The translations under genes and the position numbers were made by a program. The notes under the pieces were generated by a model, which ran no database searches, was not told the origin of the DNA, and worked only from the letters and a program-made list of their open reading frames with translations. Shown here piece by piece: positions 53,224 through 61,990 of a stretch of 64,000 nt of DNA (position 1 is the stretch's first letter; each line of letters begins with the position of its first letter). Source of the stretch: JAUSPI01 sp964650385 (GTDB taxonomy: Bacteria > Desulfobacterota > Syntrophia > Syntrophales > JADFWA01); the NCBI GenBank assembly GCA_964650385.1, contig CAZYTP010000004.1, forward strand, positions 1 through 64,000. The letters run 5' to 3'.

Positions 53224-55176
53224 ATGAAGAAAATCAAAATCGGCCTAGTCGAGATCGGAGATTCTTTTGGAGGGCAGTATTATTTACCGTATTCGCTTGG
53301 TGTCCTGCGGGCCTATGCGGAAAAAATGCTCGCAACACGTGGGAATTATGAGTTTCTGCCGATTATCTATAAAGGGGAGAATATTGAAAAACTAGTCGAA
53401 AGCCTTGCAGGAACAGATATAATCTTTTATAGTACGTATCTTTGGAATTTTAGGGTAAGCCTTGAGGTTGCACGGCGAATCAAGAGAGACAAGCCGGGCG
53501 TAATAAATGTGTTCGGGGGACCACAGGTACCGGAGTCCAATAAAAAAGCATCTGCATTTCTTCGGAAGTATCCTTTCGTTGAGATTGTGTCTGTCGGCGA
53601 AGGTGAAATACCCTTCTTAAGAATAATAGAGCGGTGTCAAGATAGGGGCTGGGATGACGTGCCGTCTATAGGTTACCGCCGCCCTGACAACAGCATTTCA
53701 TTTAATGAATTTAAAGAAACTATTCAGGACATCAACGAAATCCCTTCGCCTTATTTATCGGGCATCTTTGATGAACTCATAGAACAGCACCCGAAAGAAA
53801 TATGGCAGGGGAGGATTGAAACGAACAGGGGATGCCCGTTCACGTGCGCTTTTTGCTACTGGGGGAAACAGTCGGAGCGAAAGGTCAAGCAATTTGACCT
53901 GGACAGAATCTACAAGGAAATTGACTGGATCAGCAAGAATAAGGTCGAGTTTGTCTTCTGCTGTGATGCAAATTTTGGCATCCTGAAAAGGGATGTTGAT
54001 ATAGCGAGGAAGGTCGTAGACAATAAGAAGATATTTGGTTACCCAAAAGCGTTTTCAATTCAAAATACCAAGAATGCCACGGAGCGGATATTTGAGCTCC
54101 AAAAGATCCTAAACGACGCAGGACTTCAGAAAGGAGTCAACCTCGCCCTGCAGTCGCTCAATAAGGTTACGCTAAAACATATCAAGAGAAGCAATATTGA
54201 TAGTGAAACATATACTGAGTTGCAGAAGCTTTTTGCGAAGAGCGATATTCCTACCTTTACTGACCTTATAATCGGCCTGCCGGGAGAAACGTATGAATCA
54301 TTTACACGAGGCGTATCGGATATTATAGAGAGTGGTCAGCACAATCGTATTCAGTTTATTAATTTGACAGTCCTTGAGAATACATTGATGGCTGAACCTG
54401 AGTTTCAGCAAGAGCATGGTTTGAAGGTGGTGGAGGGGGAGTTCATGCCGCACCATTCGTCCTTGGACACAGTCAATGAAATCAGTGAAACACACTTTCT
54501 CGTGATCGGCACGAGTTCAATGCCTATGAATGATTGGATCAAAACAAAAGTGTTCTCGTGGATGGTGTCTTTGCTGCATTTTGACAAACTCCTGCAGATT
54601 CCGTTTATTATTCTCCACGAAACAGGTGGATTTTCATATAAAGATCTTTTTGAATTATTTGTTCAGAAGGACTCACAAGATAGCGTGATTACGGAAATCA
54701 TTTCAATATTTGAAGAGAAAGCCGTTCAAATACAGAACGGGGGCATTGAGTTCTGTGAATCTGATGAATGGTTGAAGATCACGTGGCTTGCTGATGAGCT
54801 GGCACTTATTAAATTGAGTGCAGGTGGAAAGATGCGGGAATTTTTTGCTGAAGCGGAAAAACGGCTCATTGCCTTTGCGGCCAATTCTAGCACAATCCCA
54901 CCTGAAGTGATATCTCAGGCTGTTTTCTTAAATCATAATTTGATGAAACAACCTTTTATCAATCAAGACAAGTTGATAGAGTGTGACTATAACTTATGGG
55001 AAGTCTATCAAGCTGCAATAAAGGGTAACCGTCTTGAAATAAGAAAAGGGAGATATTCGTATGCCGTTGATAGGGGCTCCCAGCATTGGGGCAGTTGGGA
55101 AGACTGGTGCCGCGAGGTCGTTTGGTATGGTAATAAAAGGGGCGATTATATTTATTCGGTCAAGGGAAACCTCTAA
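53224..55176 (+). CDS. Cobalamin-binding-type radical SAM protein
   Basis: 650 residues from the ATG at 53224, with AGG six bases upstream. The N-terminal 130 residues form a B12-binding-like Rossmann domain (DIIFYSTYLWNFRVSLEVARRIK, VFGGPQVPE, VSVGEGEIPFLRII), though no DxHxxG motif is visible. The radical SAM core has the cluster site C204-PFT-C208-AF-C211 (NRGCPFTCAFCYWG). SLNKVTLKHIKRSNI and TDLIIGLPGETYESF follow. A long C-terminal extension (about 400-650) has no recognisable fold. Such enzymes methylate unactivated carbon or do other radical chemistry, here presumably on the cluster's sugar. Confidence 0.82.
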   Translation: MKKIKIGLVEIGDSFGGQYYLPYSLGVLRAYAEKMLATRGNYEFLPIIYKGENIEKLVESLAGTDIIFYSTYLWNFRVSLEVARRIKRDKPGVINVFGGPQVPESNKKASAFLRKYPFVEIVSVGEGEIPFLRIIERCQDRGWDDVPSIGYRRPDNSISFNEFKETIQDINEIPSPYLSGIFDELIEQHPKEIWQGRIETNRGCPFTCAFCYWGKQSERKVKQFDLDRIYKEIDWISKNKVEFVFCCDANFGILKRDVDIARKVVDNKKIFGYPKAFSIQNTKNATERIFELQKILNDAGLQKGVNLALQSLNKVTLKHIKRSNIDSETYTELQKLFAKSDIPTFTDLIIGLPGETYESFTRGVSDIIESGQHNRIQFINLTVLENTLMAEPEFQQEHGLKVVEGEFMPHHSSLDTVNEISETHFLVIGTSSMPMNDWIKTKVFSWMVSLLHFDKLLQIPFIILHETGGFSYKDLFELFVQKDSQDSVITEIISIFEEKAVQIQNGGIEFCESDEWLKITWLADELALIKLSAGGKMREFFAEAEKRLIAFAANSSTIPPEVISQAVFLNHNLMKQPFINQDKLIECDYNLWEVYQAAIKGNRLEIRKGRYSYAVDRGSQHWGSWEDWCREVVWYGNKRGDYIYSVKGNL

Positions 55177-55254
55177 TTAGGAATCAAAGATTTGCTGGTT
55201 TCCCCTTGGGTACCTGTCAAAAATGGCATTTTACTACTATAGATGGAGTGTTCA

Positions 55255-56475
55255 ATGATTGATCCGGCAGCAAGAAAAGAGATCCTTTCCAAAGGAAAAC
55301 CAGAGCCAAAGGATGTGCCTTGGTGGGGTGAGCCGAACTTCGGAAGCTGGTACACGGAAGCAGAAATAGATGCCGTTGTTAAAGCTATTCGCAGTTCTAT
55401 GCATTGGTCAGTGGGCTTTGGCCACGGAGGATCTTCTGATAAAATTGAGAAGTTTGAAAATGCATTTGCTGAATACTGTGGTACAAAACACGCAATCGCT
55501 ATTACGAGTTGTGGGGTCGGTTTGGATATTGCGATGATGTGCCTGGATTTGGAACCCGGCGACGAGGTCATCACCCCGGCCATCAATTATAAGGCGTCAC
55601 AAATGGCAATTCTTGGGCAACGAGGGAAAGTCGTCTTCTGCGATATTGATCCCAAAACATTAAATGTTGATCCAGAAGACGTGGAGAGAAGAATTACACC
55701 ACGCACTCGTGCTATATGTCCTGTTCACTTGACTGGATTGTCTGCGCCTATGGATGAGCTATTGGATATTGCTGAACGTAAACCTCACCCTAAGCACGGG
55801 CCTCTCAAGGTTATCGGGGATGCGGCACGAGCCTGTGGAGCAGGTTACAAGGGAACAAAAATCGGTGCTAAGGGATGGCTTACCGCCTTTAGCTTCCATA
55901 GCCAGAAACTGATGACCACGCTTGGAGAAGGAGGCGCAATTACTACAAACGATTCTAATCTTGCCAAAAGGATTATCGATATTAATCATTTCGGCGGGGA
56001 AGATGGATGGGGTTCAAATTACAGAATGAATAAGGTTCAGGCATCTGCAGGGTTTGTGCAACTTGGTCGTCTTGATGAAATGAATGGTATGCGACGCAAG
56101 ATCGCCTTTCGACGTAACGTCCTGTTGGGAGACGTACCGGAGATCATCCTGCCCTATGAACCGCCAGGGTATGAGCATGTGTACTATGTGTATCCTATTT
56201 TAGTCCAGCCCGAATGGGCAGGGGGCAAGCGTGATAAAATCCTTGCTATAATGGAGAAGAAGTTTGGGATCGTGTGCAGTGTAACAAATCGTCCTACATA
56301 TTTACGGTGGCCTTATGTTGCCAAGATGTGTGGGACCCCCAAGCTTAAGGTATCCGAGGACATCGGGCAGCGATTGTTGTGTCCCCCACTTCATCCGCTT
56401 TTGAATGAGGAACAAGAGCTCTATATCTGTGCCAGTTTGTTGGAAACGATAGATATGATTAAAAAGGAGAATTAA
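55255..56475 (+). CDS. DegT/DnrJ/EryC1/StrS-family PLP aminotransferase
   Basis: 406 residues from the ATG at 55255, with GGAG six bases upstream; an earlier ATG at 55243 overlaps that site. It has the family marks AITSCGVGLDIAMMCLDLEPGDEVITPAINYKAS and VIGDAARACGAGY. The PLP Lys is in TAFSFHSQKLMTTLGEGGAI, so it is an aminotransferase and not a ColD/RfbH-type dehydrase, which has His there. HFGGEDGWGSNYRMNKVQASAGFVQLGRL completes the active site. It would put an amino group on a keto sugar. The next gene begins at its stop codon. Confidence 0.87.
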   Translation: MIDPAARKEILSKGKPEPKDVPWWGEPNFGSWYTEAEIDAVVKAIRSSMHWSVGFGHGGSSDKIEKFENAFAEYCGTKHAIAITSCGVGLDIAMMCLDLEPGDEVITPAINYKASQMAILGQRGKVVFCDIDPKTLNVDPEDVERRITPRTRAICPVHLTGLSAPMDELLDIAERKPHPKHGPLKVIGDAARACGAGYKGTKIGAKGWLTAFSFHSQKLMTTLGEGGAITTNDSNLAKRIIDINHFGGEDGWGSNYRMNKVQASAGFVQLGRLDEMNGMRRKIAFRRNVLLGDVPEIILPYEPPGYEHVYYVYPILVQPEWAGGKRDKILAIMEKKFGIVCSVTNRPTYLRWPYVAKMCGTPKLKVSEDIGQRLLCPPLHPLLNEEQELYICASLLETIDMIKKEN

Positions 56476-57164
56476 TGGCGGTTTTCTGTAAAACTGAAGC
56501 ATTGAGACGTAATCTGCAGGCACTTCCTGAAGTAGTGGCCTTAGGCGGGATAGAGGTCGAGGACAATATTATCAAGTATATATCCCTCGAGACCAGAACA
56601 ATAGGCGGAGTTACGGTTCATCAGTTGGATATAGCTGACGCACCGGGGTTATTTGAATTCTACACTGAAGGGCTTTCTGAGAAACCGCGACGGCTGTTCG
56701 CCCCCTACCCGCTTTTTCACACGCCGCCGCGTTCTGCCGACGAACTGGCGGCGAGAATAACGAATTGGAAAAGCGAGAATGATTGGACGGCTTTAACTCT
56801 GGTGAAGGACAAACAGACAATTGGGTTTGCCCTGCTGAAAAGATTCAGTACCGAGCAGGTAACAAGTGCCATCGTTGTCCGGAATGAATTTCTGAAAAAA
56901 AAAGTGGGCTACTTATTGCAAAGTATGATTGTTGAGCAGGCACGCTTGCTTAATTTAAAGAGGTTCCATGTCAAGATAGTATCGGACAACTTGGCTTCCG
57001 TGCGGCTCCATGAAAAATGCGGTTTCAGGCAGACAAAGATATTTCCGCCTCCCATATACGAGGAAATATTGGAATATCTGAGCGATAGTGACAAAAAGAG
57101 TGGCAATGAACCTGTGGGTAGGCATATTGTCGAACTCGTCATTGATTTGGATCATACGACTTAG
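56475..57164 (+). CDS. GNAT-family N-acetyltransferase
   Basis: 229 residues with the start overlapping the aminotransferase stop by one base. The acetyl-CoA site lies in AIVVRNEFLKKKVGYLLQSMIVEQARLL (about 136-163), followed by NLASVRLHEKCGFRQTK. The N-terminal 45 residues are not part of the GNAT fold. It could acylate the amino sugar made by its neighbour. A GNAT protein of similar kind stands at 57750; they are not close copies. Confidence 0.78.
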   Translation: MAVFCKTEALRRNLQALPEVVALGGIEVEDNIIKYISLETRTIGGVTVHQLDIADAPGLFEFYTEGLSEKPRRLFAPYPLFHTPPRSADELAARITNWKSENDWTALTLVKDKQTIGFALLKRFSTEQVTSAIVVRNEFLKKKVGYLLQSMIVEQARLLNLKRFHVKIVSDNLASVRLHEKCGFRQTKIFPPPIYEEILEYLSDSDKKSGNEPVGRHIVELVIDLDHTT

Positions 57165-57225
57165 TATTATCGTTGTTTTAAAATTTTGGAAACAGAGACG
57201 TCTTTGACGGTAGAAAGGAGTCAAT

Positions 57226-57747
57226 ATGAAAGTAACGAAAACAAAACTGGACAAGGTTCTGCTGATCAAGCCTCCAACAACTTTCGAGGACTTCAGGGGG
57301 ACGTATGTCGAGCTTTATAATGATAAAATATATAATGATGCGGGAATTGATGTAAAATTCATACAGGACGACATTTCAACGTCTTCTAAACACGTTCTTC
57401 GCGGTATTCATGGTGACAGCGAGACATGGAAACTGATCTCCTGTCTATATGGCAAGTTCTATCTAGTTGTTGTAAATTGGGACAAAGAATCGCCACAATT
57501 TAAACAGTGGGAGTCATTTGTCTTGTCCGATCAGAACAGGCTTCAGGTTTTAATCCCTCCTAACTTTGGTAATGGACATCTTGTTCTTAGTGAACAGGCA
57601 ATCTTTCATTATAAACAGTCGACATATTATAATCTTACGGGGCAATTTACATTGTTCTGGGATGACCCTCAACTGAATATATGGTGGCCGATAAGAAACC
57701 CTATAACATCAAGAAGAGATGAAGGGCGGGAGGCGGATAATAATTAA
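57226..57747 (+). CDS. RmlC-like sugar 3,5-epimerase (cupin)
   Basis: 173 residues, a dTDP-4-dehydrorhamnose 3,5-epimerase-type cupin. The base is His62 in HVLRGIHGD. WKLISCLYGKFYLVVVNW, PPNFGNGHLVLSEQAIFHYKQSTYY with the Tyr region, and FWDDPQLNIWWP at the end follow the RmlC pattern. In Campylobacter jejuni similar cupins epimerise GDP-4-keto-6-deoxy-heptose. Without rmlA/B/D in the window, a substrate other than dTDP-sugar is likely. GAAAGGAG stands before the ATG. Confidence 0.85.
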   Translation: MKVTKTKLDKVLLIKPPTTFEDFRGTYVELYNDKIYNDAGIDVKFIQDDISTSSKHVLRGIHGDSETWKLISCLYGKFYLVVVNWDKESPQFKQWESFVLSDQNRLQVLIPPNFGNGHLVLSEQAIFHYKQSTYYNLTGQFTLFWDDPQLNIWWPIRNPITSRRDEGREADNN

Positions 57748-57749
57748 CA

Positions 57750-58655
57750 ATGGGATTGCAAATTAGAAAAGCTACAGCGGACGATATTCCAGGGATGATG
57801 TTATTGTTTAATTCTAATACAACTCCTCCCAAATCAGCTTACTTTTTTCAATGGTGGAATAATATCCCATCTATTACATTTTGTGCGATAGATGAAGGAG
57901 AATTAGTTGGCATGTTCGTTGTGTTAAAAAGAAAACTCATTAACAATTTAAATTGTGGTGTATTAATGGGGTTGCTTGTAAATAGTGTCTGGAGAGGAAG
58001 AGGTCTTTTTAAGGAATTAGGCGATAAAGCAATGAACTATTTTGAGGACATGGATTTATTCTGTTGTTTGACAAATGCAGTTGGGGAAAAAGCTCTTGAG
58101 AAAAACTTCAATTTTAGAACTCTTGACACTATAGAAACCATGACCCTTTCCAGTAATGTACCAACTGATTGTCACGATTATTCGTGCACTCCGATCACGT
58201 CAAATACAAGATTTAATAACTTTAGCATGGGGGAAAAAGACACATCAATGTTTTTGGCCGATGAAGAATTTCGTCGGTGGAGATTCTCGGTACACCATCG
58301 CTACTCATATGATATGGTCCGCATGGATTCAAATGAATTTGCTGTTATTAATAGATACCACGAAACGGAAACTAATATAAGATATGGCGATATAGTAGAT
58401 TTTGAACCCGAAGAGCTGGAAGAAAACAGACTAATAAGACTGTTTAATTGTGCATGCTTGGGCTTGGGAAAAGATGTAGATGTGGTAACTATCCAAGCAG
58501 TTCCGAATAGTCTATTATACAGGGTTGGTGAAAAAATGGGTTTTGCAGAGAGTAACGTGAAACATTATTTTTGTATTAAGGTCAAAGAGCCATGCAATGA
58601 ATATCTTTATGATTCTTCAAGCTGGCTTATAAAATGGGGAGATTATCTGCGATGA
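57750..58655 (+). CDS. GNAT-family acetyltransferase with extra C-terminal domain
   Basis: 301 residues. The N-terminal GNAT fold has MGLQIRKATADDIPGMMLLF, a CoA loop VNSVWRGRGLFKELGDKAM (about 76-94) and FCCLTNAVGEKALEKNFNFR. The second half repeats parts of the fold weakly (LGLGKDVDVVTIQAVPNSLLYRVGEKMGFAE), so it may be a double GNAT. The gene is visibly more A/T rich than those before it. Its stop overlaps the kinase start (ATGA), linking it to hddA/hddC. Confidence 0.75.
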   Translation: MGLQIRKATADDIPGMMLLFNSNTTPPKSAYFFQWWNNIPSITFCAIDEGELVGMFVVLKRKLINNLNCGVLMGLLVNSVWRGRGLFKELGDKAMNYFEDMDLFCCLTNAVGEKALEKNFNFRTLDTIETMTLSSNVPTDCHDYSCTPITSNTRFNNFSMGEKDTSMFLADEEFRRWRFSVHHRYSYDMVRMDSNEFAVINRYHETETNIRYGDIVDFEPEELEENRLIRLFNCACLGLGKDVDVVTIQAVPNSLLYRVGEKMGFAESNVKHYFCIKVKEPCNEYLYDSSSWLIKWGDYLR

Positions 58656-59650
58656 TTATTACCAGGACACCTTTTCGTATTTCTTTTTTTGGGGGCGGGA
58701 CTGATTATCCAGTATTTTATAAAGAGCATGGTGGCGCCGTATTAAGTTCGTCGATAAATAAATACTGTTATATTAACTGTAGATATTTGCCACCTTTTTT
58801 TGATTATACATATCGTATTCGGTATGCAAAACGTGAAGAAACAAAAAGCATTTCTCAAATTCAGCATCCAACCGTAAGGGAATGCATTAAATTGTGTAAA
58901 TTAGACAAAGGGATAGAAATGGTTCATACCAGCGATATTCCGGCTCGTTCCGGTGTCGGGTCAAGCTCTTCTTTCACTGTCGGATTTCTAAATGCCCTTT
59001 ATGCGCTGCAGGGCAAAATGACAACAAAAAGGCATTTGGCCCGCGAAGCAATTTATGTTGAGCAGGAGATGATTAAGGAAAATGTTGGTTCACAAGATCA
59101 GGTCGCCGCTGCTTTTGGCGGATTGAACAAAATTGAGTTCGGAGGAGAACGAGAATTTTTTGTAAACCCCATAACTATTTCGGAAGAAAAAAAGGAATGT
59201 CTTCAGAATAATTTATTGTTATTTTTTACGGGGTTTTCCAGGACCGCATCAGACTTTGCGAGTGAGCAGATAAAGTTAACTTCGAAGAATACTAAAGAGC
59301 TTAACGAAATGAAAGGATTTGTAAATGATGCCTGTTCCGTTTTGTGTGGGAACGGTAATGATATGAACGATTTCGGTAAATTGCTTCACGAGTCGTGGAT
59401 GATTAAGAAAGAACTTACTAACATTATATCCAATAGTACGATCGATGATATTTATGAAACAGCATTGAGTGCAGGAGCGATTGGGGGCAAACTGTGCGGT
59501 GCTGGTGGCGGTGGATTTATTTTATTTTATGTTCCTTTGGAGAACCAGCAAAAAGTTAAAGAAAAGTTGAAAGGCCTGCTTCACGTCCCCTTCATTTTTG
59601 ATAGTCTCGGTAGTCAAGTAATTATGTATTCTACTCAGGATTTTTTTTGA
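58652..59650 (+). CDS. hddA: HddA-like D-glycero-alpha-D-manno-heptose 7-phosphate kinase
   Basis: A GHMP kinase of 332 residues from the ATG at 58652. MIITRTPFRISFFGGGTDYP at the start is highly typical of HddA. The ATP loop is PARSGVGSSSSFTVG (about 97-111), and GGKLCGAGGGGFILFY is the third GHMP motif. It would phosphorylate C1 of D,D-heptose 7-phosphate; GmhB (37101) could then remove the 7-phosphate. The ATGA overlap above and TTGA overlap below show tight coupling. FKP-type fucose/L-sugar kinases are relatives, so a different sugar phosphate is possible. Confidence 0.85.
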   Translation: MIITRTPFRISFFGGGTDYPVFYKEHGGAVLSSSINKYCYINCRYLPPFFDYTYRIRYAKREETKSISQIQHPTVRECIKLCKLDKGIEMVHTSDIPARSGVGSSSSFTVGFLNALYALQGKMTTKRHLAREAIYVEQEMIKENVGSQDQVAAAFGGLNKIEFGGEREFFVNPITISEEKKECLQNNLLLFFTGFSRTASDFASEQIKLTSKNTKELNEMKGFVNDACSVLCGNGNDMNDFGKLLHESWMIKKELTNIISNSTIDDIYETALSAGAIGGKLCGAGGGGFILFYVPLENQQKVKEKLKGLLHVPFIFDSLGSQVIMYSTQDFF

Positions 59651-60366
59651 AATCAATGTTAGATAGTTTGGGCAAAATGGACGTATTAATTCTTGTTGGC
59701 GGTAAAGGTCTCCGTTTGCATTCTGTTGTACAGGATCGCCCTAAACCAATGGCGGATATTAACGGCCGTCCCTTTCTGGATAAACTTATAAAGTACGTTT
59801 CATCTTTTGGCCATGATCGTTTTATCCTTTGTGCCGGTCATATGGCGGAATATCTGACGAATTATTATCAGGATATGAAATTGCCCCATGAGATAATCTT
59901 ATCGATTGAAAAGTCCGCTCTTGGTACTGGAGGGGCTGTAAAAAATGCTGAAAAGCTTATCCAAACAGACATTTTTCTGGTAATGAATGGCGATTCTTTT
60001 TGTCCGGTTAATCTAACAGATTTTAAAGTTTTTCATTGCAGGAAGAATGCCCAAATTTCTATGGCTGTCACTAAATCTGAGGATGTGAGAGATTATGGGC
60101 TTATTGGCTTTGATGATTCACAGGAAATTGTAAGTTTTGAAGAAAAAAAACATAACTCTGAAAAAGGTTATATAAACGCTGGAGTTTACCTTTTTAGTAA
60201 GTCTATACTGGCAGACATTCCTCGAAATATCAAATATTCCCTTGAGGAGGATTTTTTCCCTTCTATGTTGGGAAAGAAGTTTTTTGCTTACCTTCTTGCA
60301 AGAGAAGTGGTGGATATTGGGACACCTGAACGTTATAACTTCGCAAAGAAATATCTCTCCAGTTAG
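59647..60366 (+). CDS. hddC: HddC-like heptose-1-phosphate guanylyltransferase
   Basis: A nucleotidyltransferase of up to 239 residues. The core is VLILVGGKGLRLHSVVQDRPKPMADINGRPFLDKLI, with DIFLVMNGDSFCPVNL as the metal site and EEKKHNSEKGYINAGVYLFSK. It is typical of HddC, which makes GDP-D-glycero-alpha-D-manno-heptose. The start may be the TTG at 59647 overlapping the hddA stop, or the ATGs at 59656 or 59677. It is the last gene of the plus-strand sugar run. Confidence 0.85.
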   Translation: MKSMLDSLGKMDVLILVGGKGLRLHSVVQDRPKPMADINGRPFLDKLIKYVSSFGHDRFILCAGHMAEYLTNYYQDMKLPHEIILSIEKSALGTGGAVKNAEKLIQTDIFLVMNGDSFCPVNLTDFKVFHCRKNAQISMAVTKSEDVRDYGLIGFDDSQEIVSFEEKKHNSEKGYINAGVYLFSKSILADIPRNIKYSLEEDFFPSMLGKKFFAYLLAREVVDIGTPERYNFAKKYLSS

Positions 60367-60423
60367 GGCTGTTCCTCAGCAAGGGCTGATTGATAATGTA
60401 TTCGTTTCCAAAAAATCTTGTAA

Positions 60424-60687
60424 TCACTTCTTCAGATTTACTTTGATATTTCCCCTTAGCCTGAACCCAAAACCCAATAAAATGATACTAATTACGGAGA
60501 CAATTATTGAAATATAATAGGAGGAAGACCAAGAATCGGCCACATTATATATTCTGTAAACAGAGAGGATAATAACAAGAATAGAAAACAGAACTCCAGC
60601 TGTAAAAACTAAGTGCGCAAACCAGATGGCAGGTTTTGGCAGGCTGTTTTGGTTTTGGACCGGATTGCTCCCGGCAAGCCCCGCCTC
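60424..60687 (-). pseudogene. Fragment of a small membrane protein without a usable start
   Basis: In the 360-base gap between hddC and the GT2 gene, one minus frame reads IWFAHLVFTAGVLFSILVII, then RIYNVADSWSSSYYISIIVS and VISIILLGFGFRLRGNIKVNLKK. That is two likely membrane helices with a basic end and a stop at 60424. No ATG, GTG or TTG lies in the frame before the upstream stop at 60688. It may be the N-terminal part of a larger polysaccharide-related membrane protein. Nothing else is seen in the gap. Confidence 0.35.
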
Positions 60688-60726
60688 TCAGAGCAAGGTC
60701 GAAGGAAGCGTCACTTTTTTCGATAT

Positions 60727-61632
60727 TCATATATGATCAAGAAACTTCAGCACATCTCTTTTTATCTTATGTTTTATACGATACCTCCAGACCTGTTTTT
60801 TATAAGAACTTAATTGGTCCGGGGTAACTTCTTTGATGATATTCGAAGAACCGTCTCTGAAACAATGTTTAACTTTTCCCGACAGAAAATTTTTTCTGAA
60901 TAATTTTCTGTTGTTATCATACCTTTTGCTAGCCGAATCCAGCAAATCATAAAATTTTTCCTGTCTTTGACCTTTGTGAAGGTACCCATAAAAGGAGATC
61001 ATTGGAAGAAAATAAGGCAGATAACCCCGAGTATTAAACTGATAGTTAAATCCATGTGCAGGGTGAAATCTATATGGATCGTCAGGGTGGTTCTTGGGGA
61101 AGCAGATCTCAAAAATGTTTTTTCGATAAATTGCATTAGCTTCAAATCCATGTCCGTTTGAAAGCCAGAAAGAGAGCCAGTCCATTTTTTGGGGGGGATG
61201 TTTTTCGAGAAATTCTGTCCAGGCGATATCTATAATGTCACCATTTTCAGCGCGGGCTTGAGTAATTCCCCATACAACTGACACCTGTTTGTCTTTGTCA
61301 AGTACCTTTGCCGATTTTTTAAACCAGTCCTTGTCATAAATACCGTCTGAAATGGCCAAGATAGCTATATATTCTCCTCTGACCATGTTAAAACCTTCCC
61401 AAGTTGCGTCAAGTGTAGGATTGTCGCCTTGATCCTTTTTTACTATCCACCTTAAATGTGAATACTCTTTTAATATATCAATCGTGTTATCAGTTGAGCC
61501 GCCATCTATAATAATATGTTCGTAATCATCGGAAGTCTGTTTAAGAACAGATTCGATGGTCTCTCTTAAAAATTTACCACTATTCAAGCAAAAACTGATA
61601 ACGGATATCTTTGGATGATCTACAGGTGTCAA
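60727..61632 (-). CDS. GT2 family glycosyltransferase
   Basis: 301 residues. It opens with KISVISFCLNSGKFLRETIESVLKQ and HIIIDGGSTDNTIDILKEY, a GT2 nucleotide site of the type found in WcaA and colanic-type transferases. ILAISDGIYDKDWF is in the position of the metal motif, with Ser-Asp rather than Asp-Asp. The C-terminal half has FEANAIYRKNIFEICFPKNH and a basic tail. It points opposite to the sugar-synthesis run. The donor cannot be told. Confidence 0.82.
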   Translation of the reverse strand: MTPVDHPKISVISFCLNSGKFLRETIESVLKQTSDDYEHIIIDGGSTDNTIDILKEYSHLRWIVKKDQGDNPTLDATWEGFNMVRGEYIAILAISDGIYDKDWFKKSAKVLDKDKQVSVVWGITQARAENGDIIDIAWTEFLEKHPPQKMDWLSFWLSNGHGFEANAIYRKNIFEICFPKNHPDDPYRFHPAHGFNYQFNTRGYLPYFLPMISFYGYLHKGQRQEKFYDLLDSASKRYDNNRKLFRKNFLSGKVKHCFRDGSSNIIKEVTPDQLSSYKKQVWRYRIKHKIKRDVLKFLDHI

Positions 61633-61670
61633 TTTACAACCTCCTGAAAACTTTGTATAACTATGCTTTA

Positions 61671-61752
61671 GTCATTGCGAGAAACGAAGTGACGTGGCAA
61701 TCTCTTATAGTAACGCTGAGTTAGGGATTGCTGCGCTATCGCTCGCAATGAC
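61671..61752. repeat. TCATTGCGAG inverted dispersed repeat
   Basis: GTCATTGCGAG at 61671 and CTCGCAATGAC ending at 61752 are inverse ends, with GTGGCAATCTC and GGGATTGCTG inside. It resembles the widely scattered GTCATTGCGAGG repeats of many proteobacteria. The 358-base stretch 61633-61990 holds this element, AT-rich sequence and no gene. Confidence 0.7.
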
Positions 61753-61990
61753 AGTGTGGTATTATGCAAATTTTTCCTCCTGTTTGATTTTAAAAACTAT
61801 AAAAGCTCAGATTATTTACCACGAACCATCAATGGTGTCAATTCCGGTGTTTTGATAATTCTACAACTATGATATGTATTTTACAGGGAAACATGCCGTT
61901 TACACGAACTGGATGTTGCTATACAATAAAAAAATGAATTTTCTTTAATAATGTGATAAAAAGCACGTTTCCCAACAATCCGGAGCAGAC

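Noticed and set aside
55255..56475. ColD/RfbH-type deoxygenase
   Set aside because: The active-site Lys is present (SFHSQKL), while the dehydrases have His; aminotransferase is preferred.
60545..60730. 61-residue minus-strand frame in the hddC-GT2 gap
   Set aside because: Cys/Pro-rich shadow of the more plausible hydrophobic frame at 60424-60687.
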